IMG/VR virus record: IMGVR_UViG_3300014501_000076
Location: 1 to 23,689 of that record
Reading direction: 5' to 3' (one strand)
DNA length: 23,689 nucleotides
DNA from: a virus
This document shows positions 1 to 7,043 of this stretch, one piece after another. The translations under genes and the position numbers were made by a program. The notes beneath the pieces are model-generated. The model ran no database searches. It was not told the DNA's origin and saw nothing but the letters and a program-made list of their open reading frames with translations. Every line of letters begins with the position of its first letter. Position 1 is the first letter of the stretch.

Positions 1-479
1 AGCGAGCCTTCTGCAATCGCGCGCTTAGGGAACCCGGCAGAGCCCATTCCCCCGCCAGGAAAAGCGCTCCCTGATCCGCCGCCACCACCTGATCTACCAC
101 CGCCGCCTGTGCCTCCGCTGAATGTGGCACCTCCTGCGTTGCCCGTGCCGGATGGCGTTACCGGAATGCCGGTGACCATGCCGAACGCCTTTGTCACCCC
201 CGCCATAAATCCGCCGCTAGAGGACGAAGGCAGCGTTGTGCCCTGGCCGCCAGGCCCATTCGAGAACCCGCTCCCGCCCCCGACAGCACCTGATGCCTTA
301 CTGTAAAGCGCGGCGAGCTTGTCTACGGCAGCGGCAAATTTATCAATTGATGCCTGAAGCTTGTTTGTTCCGAGCATGCCAGAGAAAGCATCAGCGGAAG
401 GCGTAGAGGAGAAGGTGCCGGACCCAGTGATGTCACTGTTGTCATCGTCCGCGAACCCAAGACCTGTGCTAGGCGGCAT
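1..479 (-). CDS. Probable tape measure protein, N-terminal part (cut by window edge)
   Basis: The frame opens with ATG at 477-479 and stays open for 159 codons to the window edge, so only the N-terminus is visible. The protein starts MPPSTGLGFADDDNSD, has a short helical stretch around residues 40-65 (KLQASIDKFAAAVDKLAALY), then becomes very rich in glycine and serine. The start lies one codon after the stop of the frameshifted chaperone extension (TAG at 483-485, same frame), which suggests translational coupling. Tape measure proteins set tail length and follow directly after the tail assembly chaperones in most long-tailed phages. The assignment rests on that position plus the low-complexity helical N-terminus, not on a recognised domain. 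A different large tail protein is possible. Confidence 0.6.
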   Translation of the reverse strand, partial: MPPSTGLGFADDDNSDITGSGTFSSTPSADAFSGMLGTNKLQASIDKFAAAVDKLAALYSKASGAVGGGSGFSNGPGGQGTTLPSSSSGGFMAGVTKAFGMVTGIPVTPSGTGNAGGATFSGGTGGGGRSGGGGGSGSAFPGGGMGSAGFPKRAIAEGS

Positions 480-482
480 TTC

Positions 483-735
483 CTACCCGGTTCCACTAAA
501 CGCGTCCCGAACCACGGCCTTGTAACCGCTCTTCGGCACTGTGCGACTGTGCACAGCGGGACGTTCCTTATGGTCGTGATCCCACTTTGCCCGCGCCCAT
601 TGTGCCCAGTAGGTGCGCTGGCGGAAAGTAAGATTCCCGAGAGTGCGTGGATTCCAGGCCGGGAATATAACGAGAATATCCGTGTAGTCCTGATACCGTT
701 GAAGCGCCGATGCGTCATGCGAGAAACAAGTCCCC
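483..735 (-). CDS. Frameshift extension of the tail assembly chaperone (G-T-like product)
   Basis: This second frame opens just after an in-frame TAG at 735-737, crosses the TGA of the upstream gene (715-717) and runs 78 codons past it to TAG at 483-485. It reads HDASALQRYQDYTDILV, then a Trp/Tyr-rich, charged stretch containing FRQRTYWAQWARAKWDHDH, which looks like real protein. It has no ATG, GTG or TTG until a GTG about 55 codons in, so it is unlikely to start on its own. The simplest reading is that it is made only as a C-terminal extension of the 289-residue protein by a +1 (or -2) ribosomal shift. This matches the gpG/gpG-T chaperone pair of long-tailed phages, which sits just before the tape measure gene. 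The sequence shows the open frame; the shift itself is inferred. Confidence 0.7.
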
Positions 736-738
736 TAG
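715..738 (-). other. Candidate ribosomal frameshift site
   Basis: On the coding strand the zero frame reads CTA GGG GAC TTG TTT CTC GCA TGA. A shift into the extension frame must happen between the +1-frame TAG (735-737) and the zero-frame TGA (715-717). Two +1 slips allow re-pairing: GGG moving along GGGG (732-735), and TTT moving to TTC (723-726). No standard X XXY YYZ heptamer for a -1 shift is present, and a -1 shift would enter a different, less protein-like frame. Confidence 0.55.
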
Positions 739-1584
739 ATCAACTGCCAGGGACACCTCTTTACCGCAATCCATGTCCGTAATCTTAATGTCAGTATACT
801 TCGGCCCAGGCTGACGATCAGTAATCTCAGACAGGATCGTGCGGCGGTCTGCCATTCCCAGGGACAATGCCATCCGGGGCGAGACAATCATCCGCCGCTC
901 CCGGCCGTCAGGCGTGGTGATAGATTCCACGCACTTCTGGATAATGATAGTGTTCCGCCTGGCCTGCGTCGGCTTCCCCTCGTTCAGGGCGGCCTGGGTG
1001 TTGCCGTCAGGCAAGCGCACCTTAGCCACGCTGCCGTTGCGAAGCGTAACCTCGAAAACATTGTCGTGAGGGTTGTCGAGTTTCCTGACCTCAATGTCAT
1101 CGTCCAGCTCGAACTCGATGTCAGAAATGTTGCCGCACTCCGGGCAGCGGAAGTTAAAGACCTTGATGCTGTTGCCGTATGTGGCCACCCGGATGCCGAT
1201 GAGCACGGCATCCCGGTCCCCGATAAGCAGGCGGCCCAGAAGAGCCCTGGTGCTGGCCTCAGGCTCATCCCCCACCTGCACCGTGCCGCGCTCCAGGAGC
1301 GTTGTGAGGAAGTGATAGGGCTCACCTGAGGCGAGGGCTCGGGCCAGTGCCTCCTCGTCCTCTCCGTTCAGCTCACGGACGCGTACCGTGGAGACCACGC
1401 GCTCATTATCCAGGCCCTCATCCAGGATCAGCCCGCCGGGAAGCGGAATTAGATCACAGGGAAATTCGGGGGGATCCGGAAGCCTGTCTTCTCCCGCAGC
1501 CATCGCGGCGGCCACGGCCCCTGCTGCCGCAGGGTGGCTGGCCGGAAGAAAGGCGGCCGGGATGTCAGTCGAAGGTGTGCCCAT
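715..1584 (-). CDS. Tail assembly chaperone / T4 gp26-like baseplate family protein
   Basis: This is a 289-residue protein with an Ala/Pro-rich start, then an acidic domain with VSTVRVRELNGEDEEALARA at about 64-83 and a single CxxC pair (FRCPECG, Cys147 and Cys150). A third cysteine sits near residue 273. The VRVRELNGEDEE...L pattern and the short CPxCG element are features I associate with the T4 gp26-like baseplate/chaperone family that sits between tube and tape measure genes in contractile phages. The start is ATG at 1582-1584, with GGAGA seven bases upstream. The role would be to hold the tape measure and tube subunits during tail assembly. The 3' end overlaps a second open frame (483-735) that looks like a programmed extension. 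Family placement is by motif memory and gene order, not by a search. Confidence 0.65.
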   Translation of the reverse strand: MGTPSTDIPAAFLPASHPAAAGAVAAAMAAGEDRLPDPPEFPCDLIPLPGGLILDEGLDNERVVSTVRVRELNGEDEEALARALASGEPYHFLTTLLERGTVQVGDEPEASTRALLGRLLIGDRDAVLIGIRVATYGNSIKVFNFRCPECGNISDIEFELDDDIEVRKLDNPHDNVFEVTLRNGSVAKVRLPDGNTQAALNEGKPTQARRNTIIIQKCVESITTPDGRERRMIVSPRMALSLGMADRRTILSEITDRQPGPKYTDIKITDMDCGKEVSLAVDLGDLFLA

Positions 1585-1625
1585 GTAAATTCTCCGTTAA
1601 GTGTTTCGATTACGCACTGATTCTA

Positions 1626-2186
1626 TCAGGAAGTAAAGCCGGGCACCTCGGCAGTTCCGGGACCCGGGGCGATCTGCACGGCAAAGCCCTCGTACACAAG
1701 CGCCATCTGGGTAATGAACAGCTGGTTCGCACCGGCATCCAGGTCAGACCATGCCATCGACGTCGGCCATGCGTTGTAACAGCGGAACAATGCCTTGACA
1801 GGATCGCTCGCCGTGGTAACCGGATGATCGAGCACCGAGATGTCAGCCAGCCACCGGAAGTTAGTGCCGGGAGCCTGGGTGCCCGAGCCCTGCATGACGG
1901 TAAAGAGCTGCTGGATCCACTGAAGATCCTGGGTTTCGCCAACGATAACGCCGTGAGAAAGAGTCAGCGGGTTAAAGGAAGCCTGCCCAGGCATATTCTG
2001 GGTCGTGGTGTTCATGCCGCCCTCACGGTACGGAATGACGTCGATGGTCATAGCCAGCCCGGAGACAGTCATGAAGCCCATCGTGATTGCCTTGCCCGAG
2101 GGCGGGCGGAGATCCACCTGGAACTTGAAGTTCCGCAGGGGATCGGTCGCAATCGAAGAGAGCGACGGGGACTGATTAACGGACAT
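1626..2186 (-). CDS. Tail tube protein (T4 gp19-like)
   Basis: This is a 186-residue protein, close to the usual length of contractile-tail tube proteins. The N-terminus holds the family pattern DPLRNFKFQVDL at residues 15-26, then GFMTVSGLAM, YREGGMN and LTLSHGV. These correspond to the beta-rich tube monomer fold that stacks in hexamers to form the DNA channel. The start ATG (2184-2186) is preceded by a strong GAGGAG site, expected for a highly made virion protein. It lies 11 bases after the sheath gene, the normal sheath-tube order. I am confident of the family. Confidence 0.9.
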   Translation of the reverse strand: MSVNQSPSLSSIATDPLRNFKFQVDLRPPSGKAITMGFMTVSGLAMTIDVIPYREGGMNTTTQNMPGQASFNPLTLSHGVIVGETQDLQWIQQLFTVMQGSGTQAPGTNFRWLADISVLDHPVTTASDPVKALFRCYNAWPTSMAWSDLDAGANQLFITQMALVYEGFAVQIAPGPGTAEVPGFTS

Positions 2187-2197
2187 TAGCTAGCTCC

Positions 2198-3754
2198 TCA
2201 AGAACCGGCGTTAGTGGTGCTGACAGAAGTCGTGCCGTCACCCTGGAACATCGAGAGAGTGATGTTGATGTACTCTGCCGGGCTGAGCAGCGACACTGCG
2301 ACAAGCATGTTGACGATGCCCGCCGATGCCTGCGCGGGAGTAGTCGTGGTGTCATCGCAGGTAACCATGAATGAATCGGCAGGCGTGTCCCCGCCGAGCT
2401 GCCCGGCCTGGAGAAGCTGTCCGAGGTAACCCTGGATCACCGTGGTCATCTGCTTCCAGAGAACAACATCGTTCGGCTCGAACAGCGCGAACTGAAGCAG
2501 CCACTTAAAGTCGTGCTCCAGCTTGATGATCATCCGGCGAACGGCGATATACCTGTCCGGGTACCCCGGGTGAAGGGTGCGCCCGCCGAAGATGCAGAAG
2601 CCGATTCCCGGGATGAGCTTAACCGCATTGACGAAGTTATCGTTCAGGGTGTCGAGCTGCGCATTAGAGAAACGCGCCTCAAGGTCAATGACCTTGAGCG
2701 TGTTCCCGATTCCGGCCGGGGTCTTAACCGTGCCGAACGTGGCGTCCGTCCAGTTCCACTGACCGAGCACCGCGCCGCCGGGAGGCAGGTACCTGGTTGC
2801 GCCGGGGACAGTGCTCGAAGGATCCTGGCAAAGCAGCCAGGGAGCGTACACAGCCAGGTAGGTAGACGAGGGCAGCGCCGTATCCCCGCTGACCATTGCC
2901 AGGTAATTGGAGGTAACCGTGGCGGTTGTCTCCGGAAGGTCGGGCACAGGTCCGTCCACGACGAACATCGTGTCGCCGCGAGCGGCAGCCCAGCTATCCA
3001 GCGTGGTAAGCGTGGTGGTGTCATCCAGGCCGGGGATGTTCACGTACAGCGCCTGGTTAAGCAGGGTGTCGAGCTGAGCGGGAACGGCGACGGTAAGGTC
3101 GGGTGCGGTAACACCGTCGTTGCCCCCGGTCAGGGGAGAAGGCGAAACCAGGGAAAGGTCAGTCTCGCCCAGTACATAGGGGCCGCCGAGGTTCTCGGAA
3201 AGGACGACATACTGCGAGCCTGAGACCGGGGAGTTAACCATGTTCACGATGTAACGCGGGTCGGAGGGGGAAGTGGAAAGATCCTGGAAGGTCTCAACCA
3301 GGTTCGTGTTCGCGGTGCCGTTGTAATAGATGTTGAAGCTGATGCGCCCGGCGGTGCCTGCGGAAACTACCTCGACGTAAATGTTCTGGCCCCAGACTCC
3401 GGGGGACAGCGCGGTGACGGTAACGATGTCAGACGGTGATTCCGCGACATCCAGGAGACTCAGTGATGCCGGGACCGCGTCAGAGTTAGGCACCCGGACG
3501 ATAAATAGCTGAGACCCTCCGTTCAGGAAGAACTGATTGACAGCAAAGGGAAACAGGTTGCCAGGGTCGGTGGTGAAGTCACCGTAAAGATTGGTGAACT
3601 GCGACCAGGAAGTGATGGGGGTCGGAGCGATAGGTCCCCGGGGGAAAACACCAGCGATGCAGGGCAGCGCCTCACCAGGAATGGCCGGGCCATTATTGGA
3701 AAGCGGAGCGAAGTTCTCTGTTACGAAAACTCCTGGGCGTCCGGTAGTCGGCAT
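2198..3754 (-). CDS. Tail sheath protein
   Basis: This 518-residue protein begins with the sheath signature RPGVFVTENF and GVFPRGPIAPTPITSW, followed by the variable protruding domain (about 90-330). The conserved C-terminal region is also present: YIAVRRMIIKLEHDFKW, FEPNDVVLWKQM and IVNMLVAVSLLSPAEYI. Sheath subunits polymerise around the tube and contract to drive it through the host envelope. Length, end motifs and its place directly before the tube gene all agree. The start ATG at 3752-3754 follows AAGGAAATAGC. This gene is the main evidence that the phage has a contractile tail. Confidence 0.93.
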   Translation of the reverse strand: MPTTGRPGVFVTENFAPLSNNGPAIPGEALPCIAGVFPRGPIAPTPITSWSQFTNLYGDFTTDPGNLFPFAVNQFFLNGGSQLFIVRVPNSDAVPASLSLLDVAESPSDIVTVTALSPGVWGQNIYVEVVSAGTAGRISFNIYYNGTANTNLVETFQDLSTSPSDPRYIVNMVNSPVSGSQYVVLSENLGGPYVLGETDLSLVSPSPLTGGNDGVTAPDLTVAVPAQLDTLLNQALYVNIPGLDDTTTLTTLDSWAAARGDTMFVVDGPVPDLPETTATVTSNYLAMVSGDTALPSSTYLAVYAPWLLCQDPSSTVPGATRYLPPGGAVLGQWNWTDATFGTVKTPAGIGNTLKVIDLEARFSNAQLDTLNDNFVNAVKLIPGIGFCIFGGRTLHPGYPDRYIAVRRMIIKLEHDFKWLLQFALFEPNDVVLWKQMTTVIQGYLGQLLQAGQLGGDTPADSFMVTCDDTTTTPAQASAGIVNMLVAVSLLSPAEYINITLSMFQGDGTTSVSTTNAGS

Positions 3755-3765
3755 GTGCTATTTCC

Positions 3766-4533
3766 TTACTGTGCCAGGGCCTGGGTGTTCCAGTTAACGG
3801 TCGCCCGGCTGCCTACGATGCCGGTCGATTCAGAAAGCTGCTGGTAGGACAAGTCTGCGAACGAGCGGTAGCAAGTCAGGTCCACTTCAATGTCCGTGGC
3901 CAGCGGGTACTGTCCGGGTGTCGTATTAATGATAGGCCCGACCAGCTCGGAACTGATACGAACGAGGAACGTATCCCTCAGAAGGCGCTTCTGCTTTCCC
4001 TCGACATCTATCTTCGCGTAGCTTCGTTCCGGGCCGCCGGTAACCTCCATAAAACGGTACGTGCCGTCCTGCGGGATATCCAGCCAGCTCATCCGGCCGA
4101 GGTACTTATCAGTCAGGAGTGCTGCCGTAATCGGGATCGTATGATCACGGGCAAGCCGGGAGAACGTGGAGACCTGGTAATTCAGCCAGTACGGGACAGG
4201 GAAGTCCGCGCGGTAAGGAGAGTCCGCCGGATCGAAGGTTGTCGCGGAAGGATCCCACCAGGGCGGCTGGCCTTCCGGTGCGTAGGGCAGATGGTAGTTC
4301 CCGATGACGCCGCCATATGCCCGGTGCTCGCGCTCAGTCGCCCGGGTGATACTCATCAGCTCGATGATGATGCACGGGTAGGTCAGGGTAGTGGTCTCGT
4401 CCTCAGGCAGCCGGTATTTCACCTTAACCTGGCGCACTCCGCCCGGAAGATTAGTCACCGCGTCAATATCAGTAACCGTAATTCCTTGCAAACGGTATTT
4501 TAGTGCCGCGTCCTCAGCAAGCAGCCAGCCCAT
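3766..4533 (-). CDS. Tail completion / neck protein, unrecognised family
   Basis: This is a 255-residue protein lying between the connector genes and the sheath, where contractile phages usually carry a tail terminator or neck protein. It has no signal peptide or membrane segment. It contains TLTYPCIIIELMSITRATER at about 49-68, and ITAALLTDKYLGRMSWLDIP and DTFLVRISSELVGPI later on. A 'convert to short-range strand and helix' layout is typical of terminator-like proteins, but I do not recognise a specific family. Its ATG (4531-4533) overlaps the stop of the small membrane protein as TAATG, so the two are translationally coupled. Confidence 0.6.
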   Translation of the reverse strand: MGWLLAEDAALKYRLQGITVTDIDAVTNLPGGVRQVKVKYRLPEDETTTLTYPCIIIELMSITRATEREHRAYGGVIGNYHLPYAPEGQPPWWDPSATTFDPADSPYRADFPVPYWLNYQVSTFSRLARDHTIPITAALLTDKYLGRMSWLDIPQDGTYRFMEVTGGPERSYAKIDVEGKQKRLLRDTFLVRISSELVGPIINTTPGQYPLATDIEVDLTCYRSFADLSYQQLSESTGIVGSRATVNWNTQALAQ

Positions 4534-4694
4534 TACTTGCCCTTACCGAAGTTACGGTAGGCAACCCAGCCGATAAGCCCGGCAGCCATGACCCCCTGCG
4601 TGACAAGCAGGCGCTTCATGTTCTCGCGCTTCTCATCCTCGATGCCCTTGAGAAAGTCCTGCACCCTGCCGAGGTCTTCCTTACTCACTGGCAT
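4533..4694 (-). CDS. 53-residue protein with one membrane segment
   Basis: ATG at 4692-4694 to TAA at 4533-4535 encodes 53 residues. The N-terminal half is charged and helical (KEDLGRVQDFLKGIEDEKRE). It is followed by a hydrophobic segment at about 29-46 (LLVTQGVMAAGLIGWVAY) and a short basic tail (RNFGKGK). This looks like a single-pass membrane protein with a cytoplasmic helical head. The stop overlaps the next gene's start (TAATG), which supports real translation. The function is unknown. Small membrane proteins among late genes could act in lysis or superinfection control, but nothing here decides that. No better frame exists in this stretch. Confidence 0.6.
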   Translation of the reverse strand: MPVSKEDLGRVQDFLKGIEDEKRENMKRLLVTQGVMAAGLIGWVAYRNFGKGK

Positions 4695-4785
4695 AGCGGA
4701 ACCAACTCTTAATCAGGTACATCGGCGTTACTGCGACGACATGATCGCGTGCCCTGCCGTCTTACCTCTATGGTATCTGCTGAGC

Positions 4786-5136
4786 CTAATATTCTTTAAC
4801 CACGCGCATCGGATGGCGGGACATGAAAGAAGTCCCGCCGGGGTGGAAGGTGTCGTCCTTTACCGGGCCAGTCGGCTCTACCTGGTAGACGTGGCCCCCG
4901 CCATCGCCTGTCTTATCCGCGTAGTACGTTGCGGTGGAGAAGCGGCTGGTGGCGAACACATGACCCTGCTGCCGGTGCCATTGCTTCAGATTCGGCGCGG
5001 GGTTGCTCTCGATGACTCCGCTTATCTTGGGTGGCTGGACCATATCGCCAGGCTGCATTTCCCTGTGCGTCCCGTGGAGCAAGGTGCCGAACTGGTCCGG
5101 GCTCAGCGCAGGATGGTACACCTGCCGGTCGCTCAT
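4786..5136 (-). CDS. Arr-type (rifampin ADP-ribosyltransferase-like) protein
   Basis: I choose ATG at 5134-5136 because it forms an ATGA overlap with the upstream stop; an in-frame GTG lies nine codons further up. The 116-residue product matches the Arr family layout. It has HGT at 21-23, then GDMVQP, a VFATS strand at 60-64 followed by a Tyr/Ala helix, the hallmark VYQVEPTGPVKDD at 83-95, and a C-terminal RHPMRVVKE like the SREPLRIVGE end of Arr enzymes. The length is slightly below the usual ~140. Arr enzymes move ADP-ribose from NAD onto rifamycins, and distant relatives probably modify other targets. Inside a head-tail connector operon a virion-borne or host-modifying role is more likely than drug resistance, but that is inference. 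Confidence 0.72.
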   Translation of the reverse strand: MSDRQVYHPALSPDQFGTLLHGTHREMQPGDMVQPPKISGVIESNPAPNLKQWHRQQGHVFATSRFSTATYYADKTGDGGGHVYQVEPTGPVKDDTFHPGGTSFMSRHPMRVVKEY

Positions 5137-5663
5137 GACATAACGTCCGGGACATTGGCCCACTGCGAGAACTCAGCATCATCGACAAGCTCATCGCGCT
5201 TCATCTGGGTGGCCTCGAAGTTAACGATGGTCGGCCGGTGCTGAATCTTGCCCTCGATCGAGATCCTCGTTACCCGGAATACTTTCTGGTCATAGATAAC
5301 CCGGTCCCGCTCATAGTTCTCGGTCTCCACGTCGGCAAGTGACATCCCGCTTTTAATGAAGATGTCGTATACGCAGGTGAACACCAGGTCGTCGTTGGTG
5401 AAGAAGCCGTACTCTCCCCCGGAATCCTCATCACGGATATGGTTGACATGCATGCACTGAAGGTTAACCGGGGCAGCGTAAACACGCCCGACTCCGATGG
5501 CCTCGCTGTACACATCGTCATACTGCGTGGCCTGGGTATCCAGCCGGTAGTAGGCAACGTAGTCCCCGAAGCTGTCACTCCAGCCTTCCATGGCCCCGTA
5601 CATGCTCTGGGTCTCGGCGTCGGTTGTGAAGCGCCCGCTGTTCTTCCTGTCGGCGCGGCTCAT
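5133..5663 (-). CDS. Head-tail connector / head closure-like protein, unrecognised family
   Basis: This 176-residue protein has stretches such as QYDDVYSEAIGVGRVYAAP, LVFTCVYDIFIKSG and DQKVFRVTRISIEGK followed by PTIVNFEATQMKRDEL. The aromatic-rich beta composition and the gene order (adaptor, small proteins, this gene, then terminator and sheath) fit a head closure or neck protein. ATG at 5661-5663 overlaps the stop of the ParB-like gene (ATGA), and its own stop overlaps the Arr-like start. No catalytic motif is visible. The family name is not secure. Confidence 0.5.
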   Translation of the reverse strand: MSRADRKNSGRFTTDAETQSMYGAMEGWSDSFGDYVAYYRLDTQATQYDDVYSEAIGVGRVYAAPVNLQCMHVNHIRDEDSGGEYGFFTNDDLVFTCVYDIFIKSGMSLADVETENYERDRVIYDQKVFRVTRISIEGKIQHRPTIVNFEATQMKRDELVDDAEFSQWANVPDVMS

Positions 5664-6115
5664 CTTGGTGCCAGTCCTTTAAAATCATCACCAGATTCAT
5701 AGATATTGGGCGTGACGCGCATATGCGTCCAGCCAAGCTGATGCGCGATAGCAAGGCGGTGCCCGCCGTTTCCTAGCTGAGTCCTCCCCGGGAAAATATT
5801 ATTGCCGCCGTAATGAGCAGAAGCATCTTTTGCGACATGCAGTGGCGGGATAGCATCAGGGCCGCCTGCGCGCATTGCCTGCACCAGCGGCGCATAGCCG
5901 CGAGCATGATAAGCGATATCTCCCTTTTTAGCGCTTTCCACATCGTGATCCGGCGTCCCCCGGTAACGAGCCTTCGCCAGATCACCCATGCCCCTGTCAC
6001 TGTTCCCGTACGCTGCTGCCAGCAGCGGGTCCGAGTCAACGGACGGCAGCTTCAGCAGTCTCCGGACAGACATCATCGGGAACTGCTCCGGGCTCATGTT
6101 CTCCTGCGCGCTCAT
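5660..6115 (-). CDS. ParB/sulfiredoxin-like domain protein
   Basis: I choose ATG at 6113-6115, in an ATGA overlap with the zinc-ribbon gene; an in-frame upstream start at 6154 would run through that gene. The 151-residue product contains LGNGGHRLAIAHQLGW at 114-129. This resembles the nucleotide-binding 'GxHRxxAAxxxG' loop of ParB-like nuclease and sulfiredoxin-fold proteins, preceded by a conserved IPPLHV strand at 89-94. ParB-like domains are common in actinophage genomes, where they may cut DNA or bind nucleotide. A structural or packaging role would fit this location. The fold call is moderate and the function is open. Confidence 0.5.
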   Translation of the reverse strand: MSAQENMSPEQFPMMSVRRLLKLPSVDSDPLLAAAYGNSDRGMGDLAKARYRGTPDHDVESAKKGDIAYHARGYAPLVQAMRAGGPDAIPPLHVAKDASAHYGGNNIFPGRTQLGNGGHRLAIAHQLGWTHMRVTPNIYESGDDFKGLAPR

Positions 6116-6219
6116 TCTTCTATCATCTCGCAGCAGCCAACCACGAAATGACACTCCGGGCAGACGAGCTTAGCCTGGCGCGGAACCAGGTCAGCCTGCC
6201 AGCACATAGGGCACTGCAT
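6112..6219 (-). CDS. 35-residue zinc-ribbon protein
   Basis: ATG at 6217-6219 to TGA at 6112-6114 encodes 35 residues. It has two CxxC pairs, MQCPMCW at the start and VCPECHF about 20 residues later, plus a CC pair near the end, as in a minimal zinc ribbon. Both ends overlap neighbours: TGATG with the adaptor gene and ATGA with the ParB-like gene. That tight packing, together with the paired cysteines, argues for a real gene. The function is unknown; similar tiny zinc ribbons occur in actinophage structural operons. Confidence 0.65.
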   Translation of the reverse strand: MQCPMCWQADLVPRQAKLVCPECHFVVGCCEMIEE

Positions 6220-7043
6220 CAGGGAGCCCCGCCGTAATAGATCTGCGAGGGGATCCCGCTGTCGTCTGCGTACCTCTCGTCAATTGGCGGAAGCTGACGC
6301 GTCGGGTACTCATGGTCATCGTACTCACGCGGAGTGTAGATAGGCACCAGGCGGCCTGTGGTGGCCGACACGCGCCGCAAAGTCATTACCTCGATACGAT
6401 TCCTGCCGATATTAAGCTGGCCGCAGTAGTCGGCGTACCGGGCTTCCAGCGCGCCGATCTGCTCCATAACCTGACGGTAGCGCTGCGACCGGGAGATGTG
6501 CGTTCCCTCGGCCGTGTCCACGTCCACGTCTGTCGTAGCATCATTGGCCAGGGTCCAGAAGATATTCAGGACCGACAGGATGGTAAGCGGCAGCTCTTCC
6601 TCAGGCGGAAGGTTCAGCAGGTGAATCTGATCCGGCCGGTAATTGATAAAGCCCTGGCGGCTCATGTACCTTTCGGGAATGGAGCGCCCCTGGCAATGCC
6701 ACAGGACAGCATCCCGGGCAGCCTGCGTCAGGTCATTGTCGGAGAACATTCCCCAGGTAGTCCCGGTGACGATAAGCTGCGCGCCAAAGGGCACGGGGAC
6801 AGTCATCGTCATCTTGCCCAGAAGCCAGTCCACCGTGTAGTCGGTGTTCAGCGCCAGGGTAGTTGTCGATGCCCCGCTGAGAATCTGCACGGTGAAACCA
6901 GCCTGCTGGATCTGCTCGTACGGCAGGTCGATCAGTACCATGGCGCCATCGCCTAGCTGAATGGCCTGAAAGTTCCTGACAGGGTCACCTAGTTCAGAGC
7001 GCATTCGCGTAAGCAGGTCAACAAGTTCCACTGTGCTCCACAA
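6219..7043 (-). CDS. Head-to-tail adaptor-like protein
   Basis: This 274-residue protein starts VELVDLLTRMRSELGDPVRNF. It then has beta-strand pairs (VLIDLPYEQIQQAGFTVQI, DYTVDWLLGKMTMTVP) ending in LIVTGTTWGMFSDNDLTQAA, then a helical region. This order, a strand-rich 'position plus surface' part followed by FSDxDL and a helix, recurs in adaptor proteins that dock beneath the portal. The C-terminus is Pro/Tyr-rich and probably extended. The start codon at 7041-7043 lies directly after the stop of the 938-residue gene. The assignment rests on these motifs and on the position ahead of the connector genes. Confidence 0.55.
   Translation of the reverse strand: MWSTVELVDLLTRMRSELGDPVRNFQAIQLGDGAMVLIDLPYEQIQQAGFTVQILSGASTTTLALNTDYTVDWLLGKMTMTVPVPFGAQLIVTGTTWGMFSDNDLTQAARDAVLWHCQGRSIPERYMSRQGFINYRPDQIHLLNLPPEEELPLTILSVLNIFWTLANDATTDVDVDTAEGTHISRSQRYRQVMEQIGALEARYADYCGQLNIGRNRIEVMTLRRVSATTGRLVPIYTPREYDDHEYPTRQLPPIDERYADDSGIPSQIYYGGAP

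Noticed and set aside
323-718. Alternative 131-residue frame starting with ATG at 716-718, coupled by ATGA to the chaperone stop
   Set aside because: Its composition is unlike a protein (basic, Pro/Ser/Arg-rich), it overlaps over 150 bases of the tape measure start, and the other frame (485-735) reads far more naturally. The ATGA is probably coincidental.
1347-2189. Long plus-strand frame of 280 codons
   Set aside because: It is antisense to the chaperone and tube genes, is rich in Arg/His/Gly/Pro and has no domain; a high-GC shadow.
4674-4712. 13-codon frame MYLIKSWFRYASE overlapping the start of the 53-residue gene
   Set aside because: Too short, no ribosome binding site and no recognisable feature; the 90 bases between the Arr-like and 53-residue genes show nothing else.
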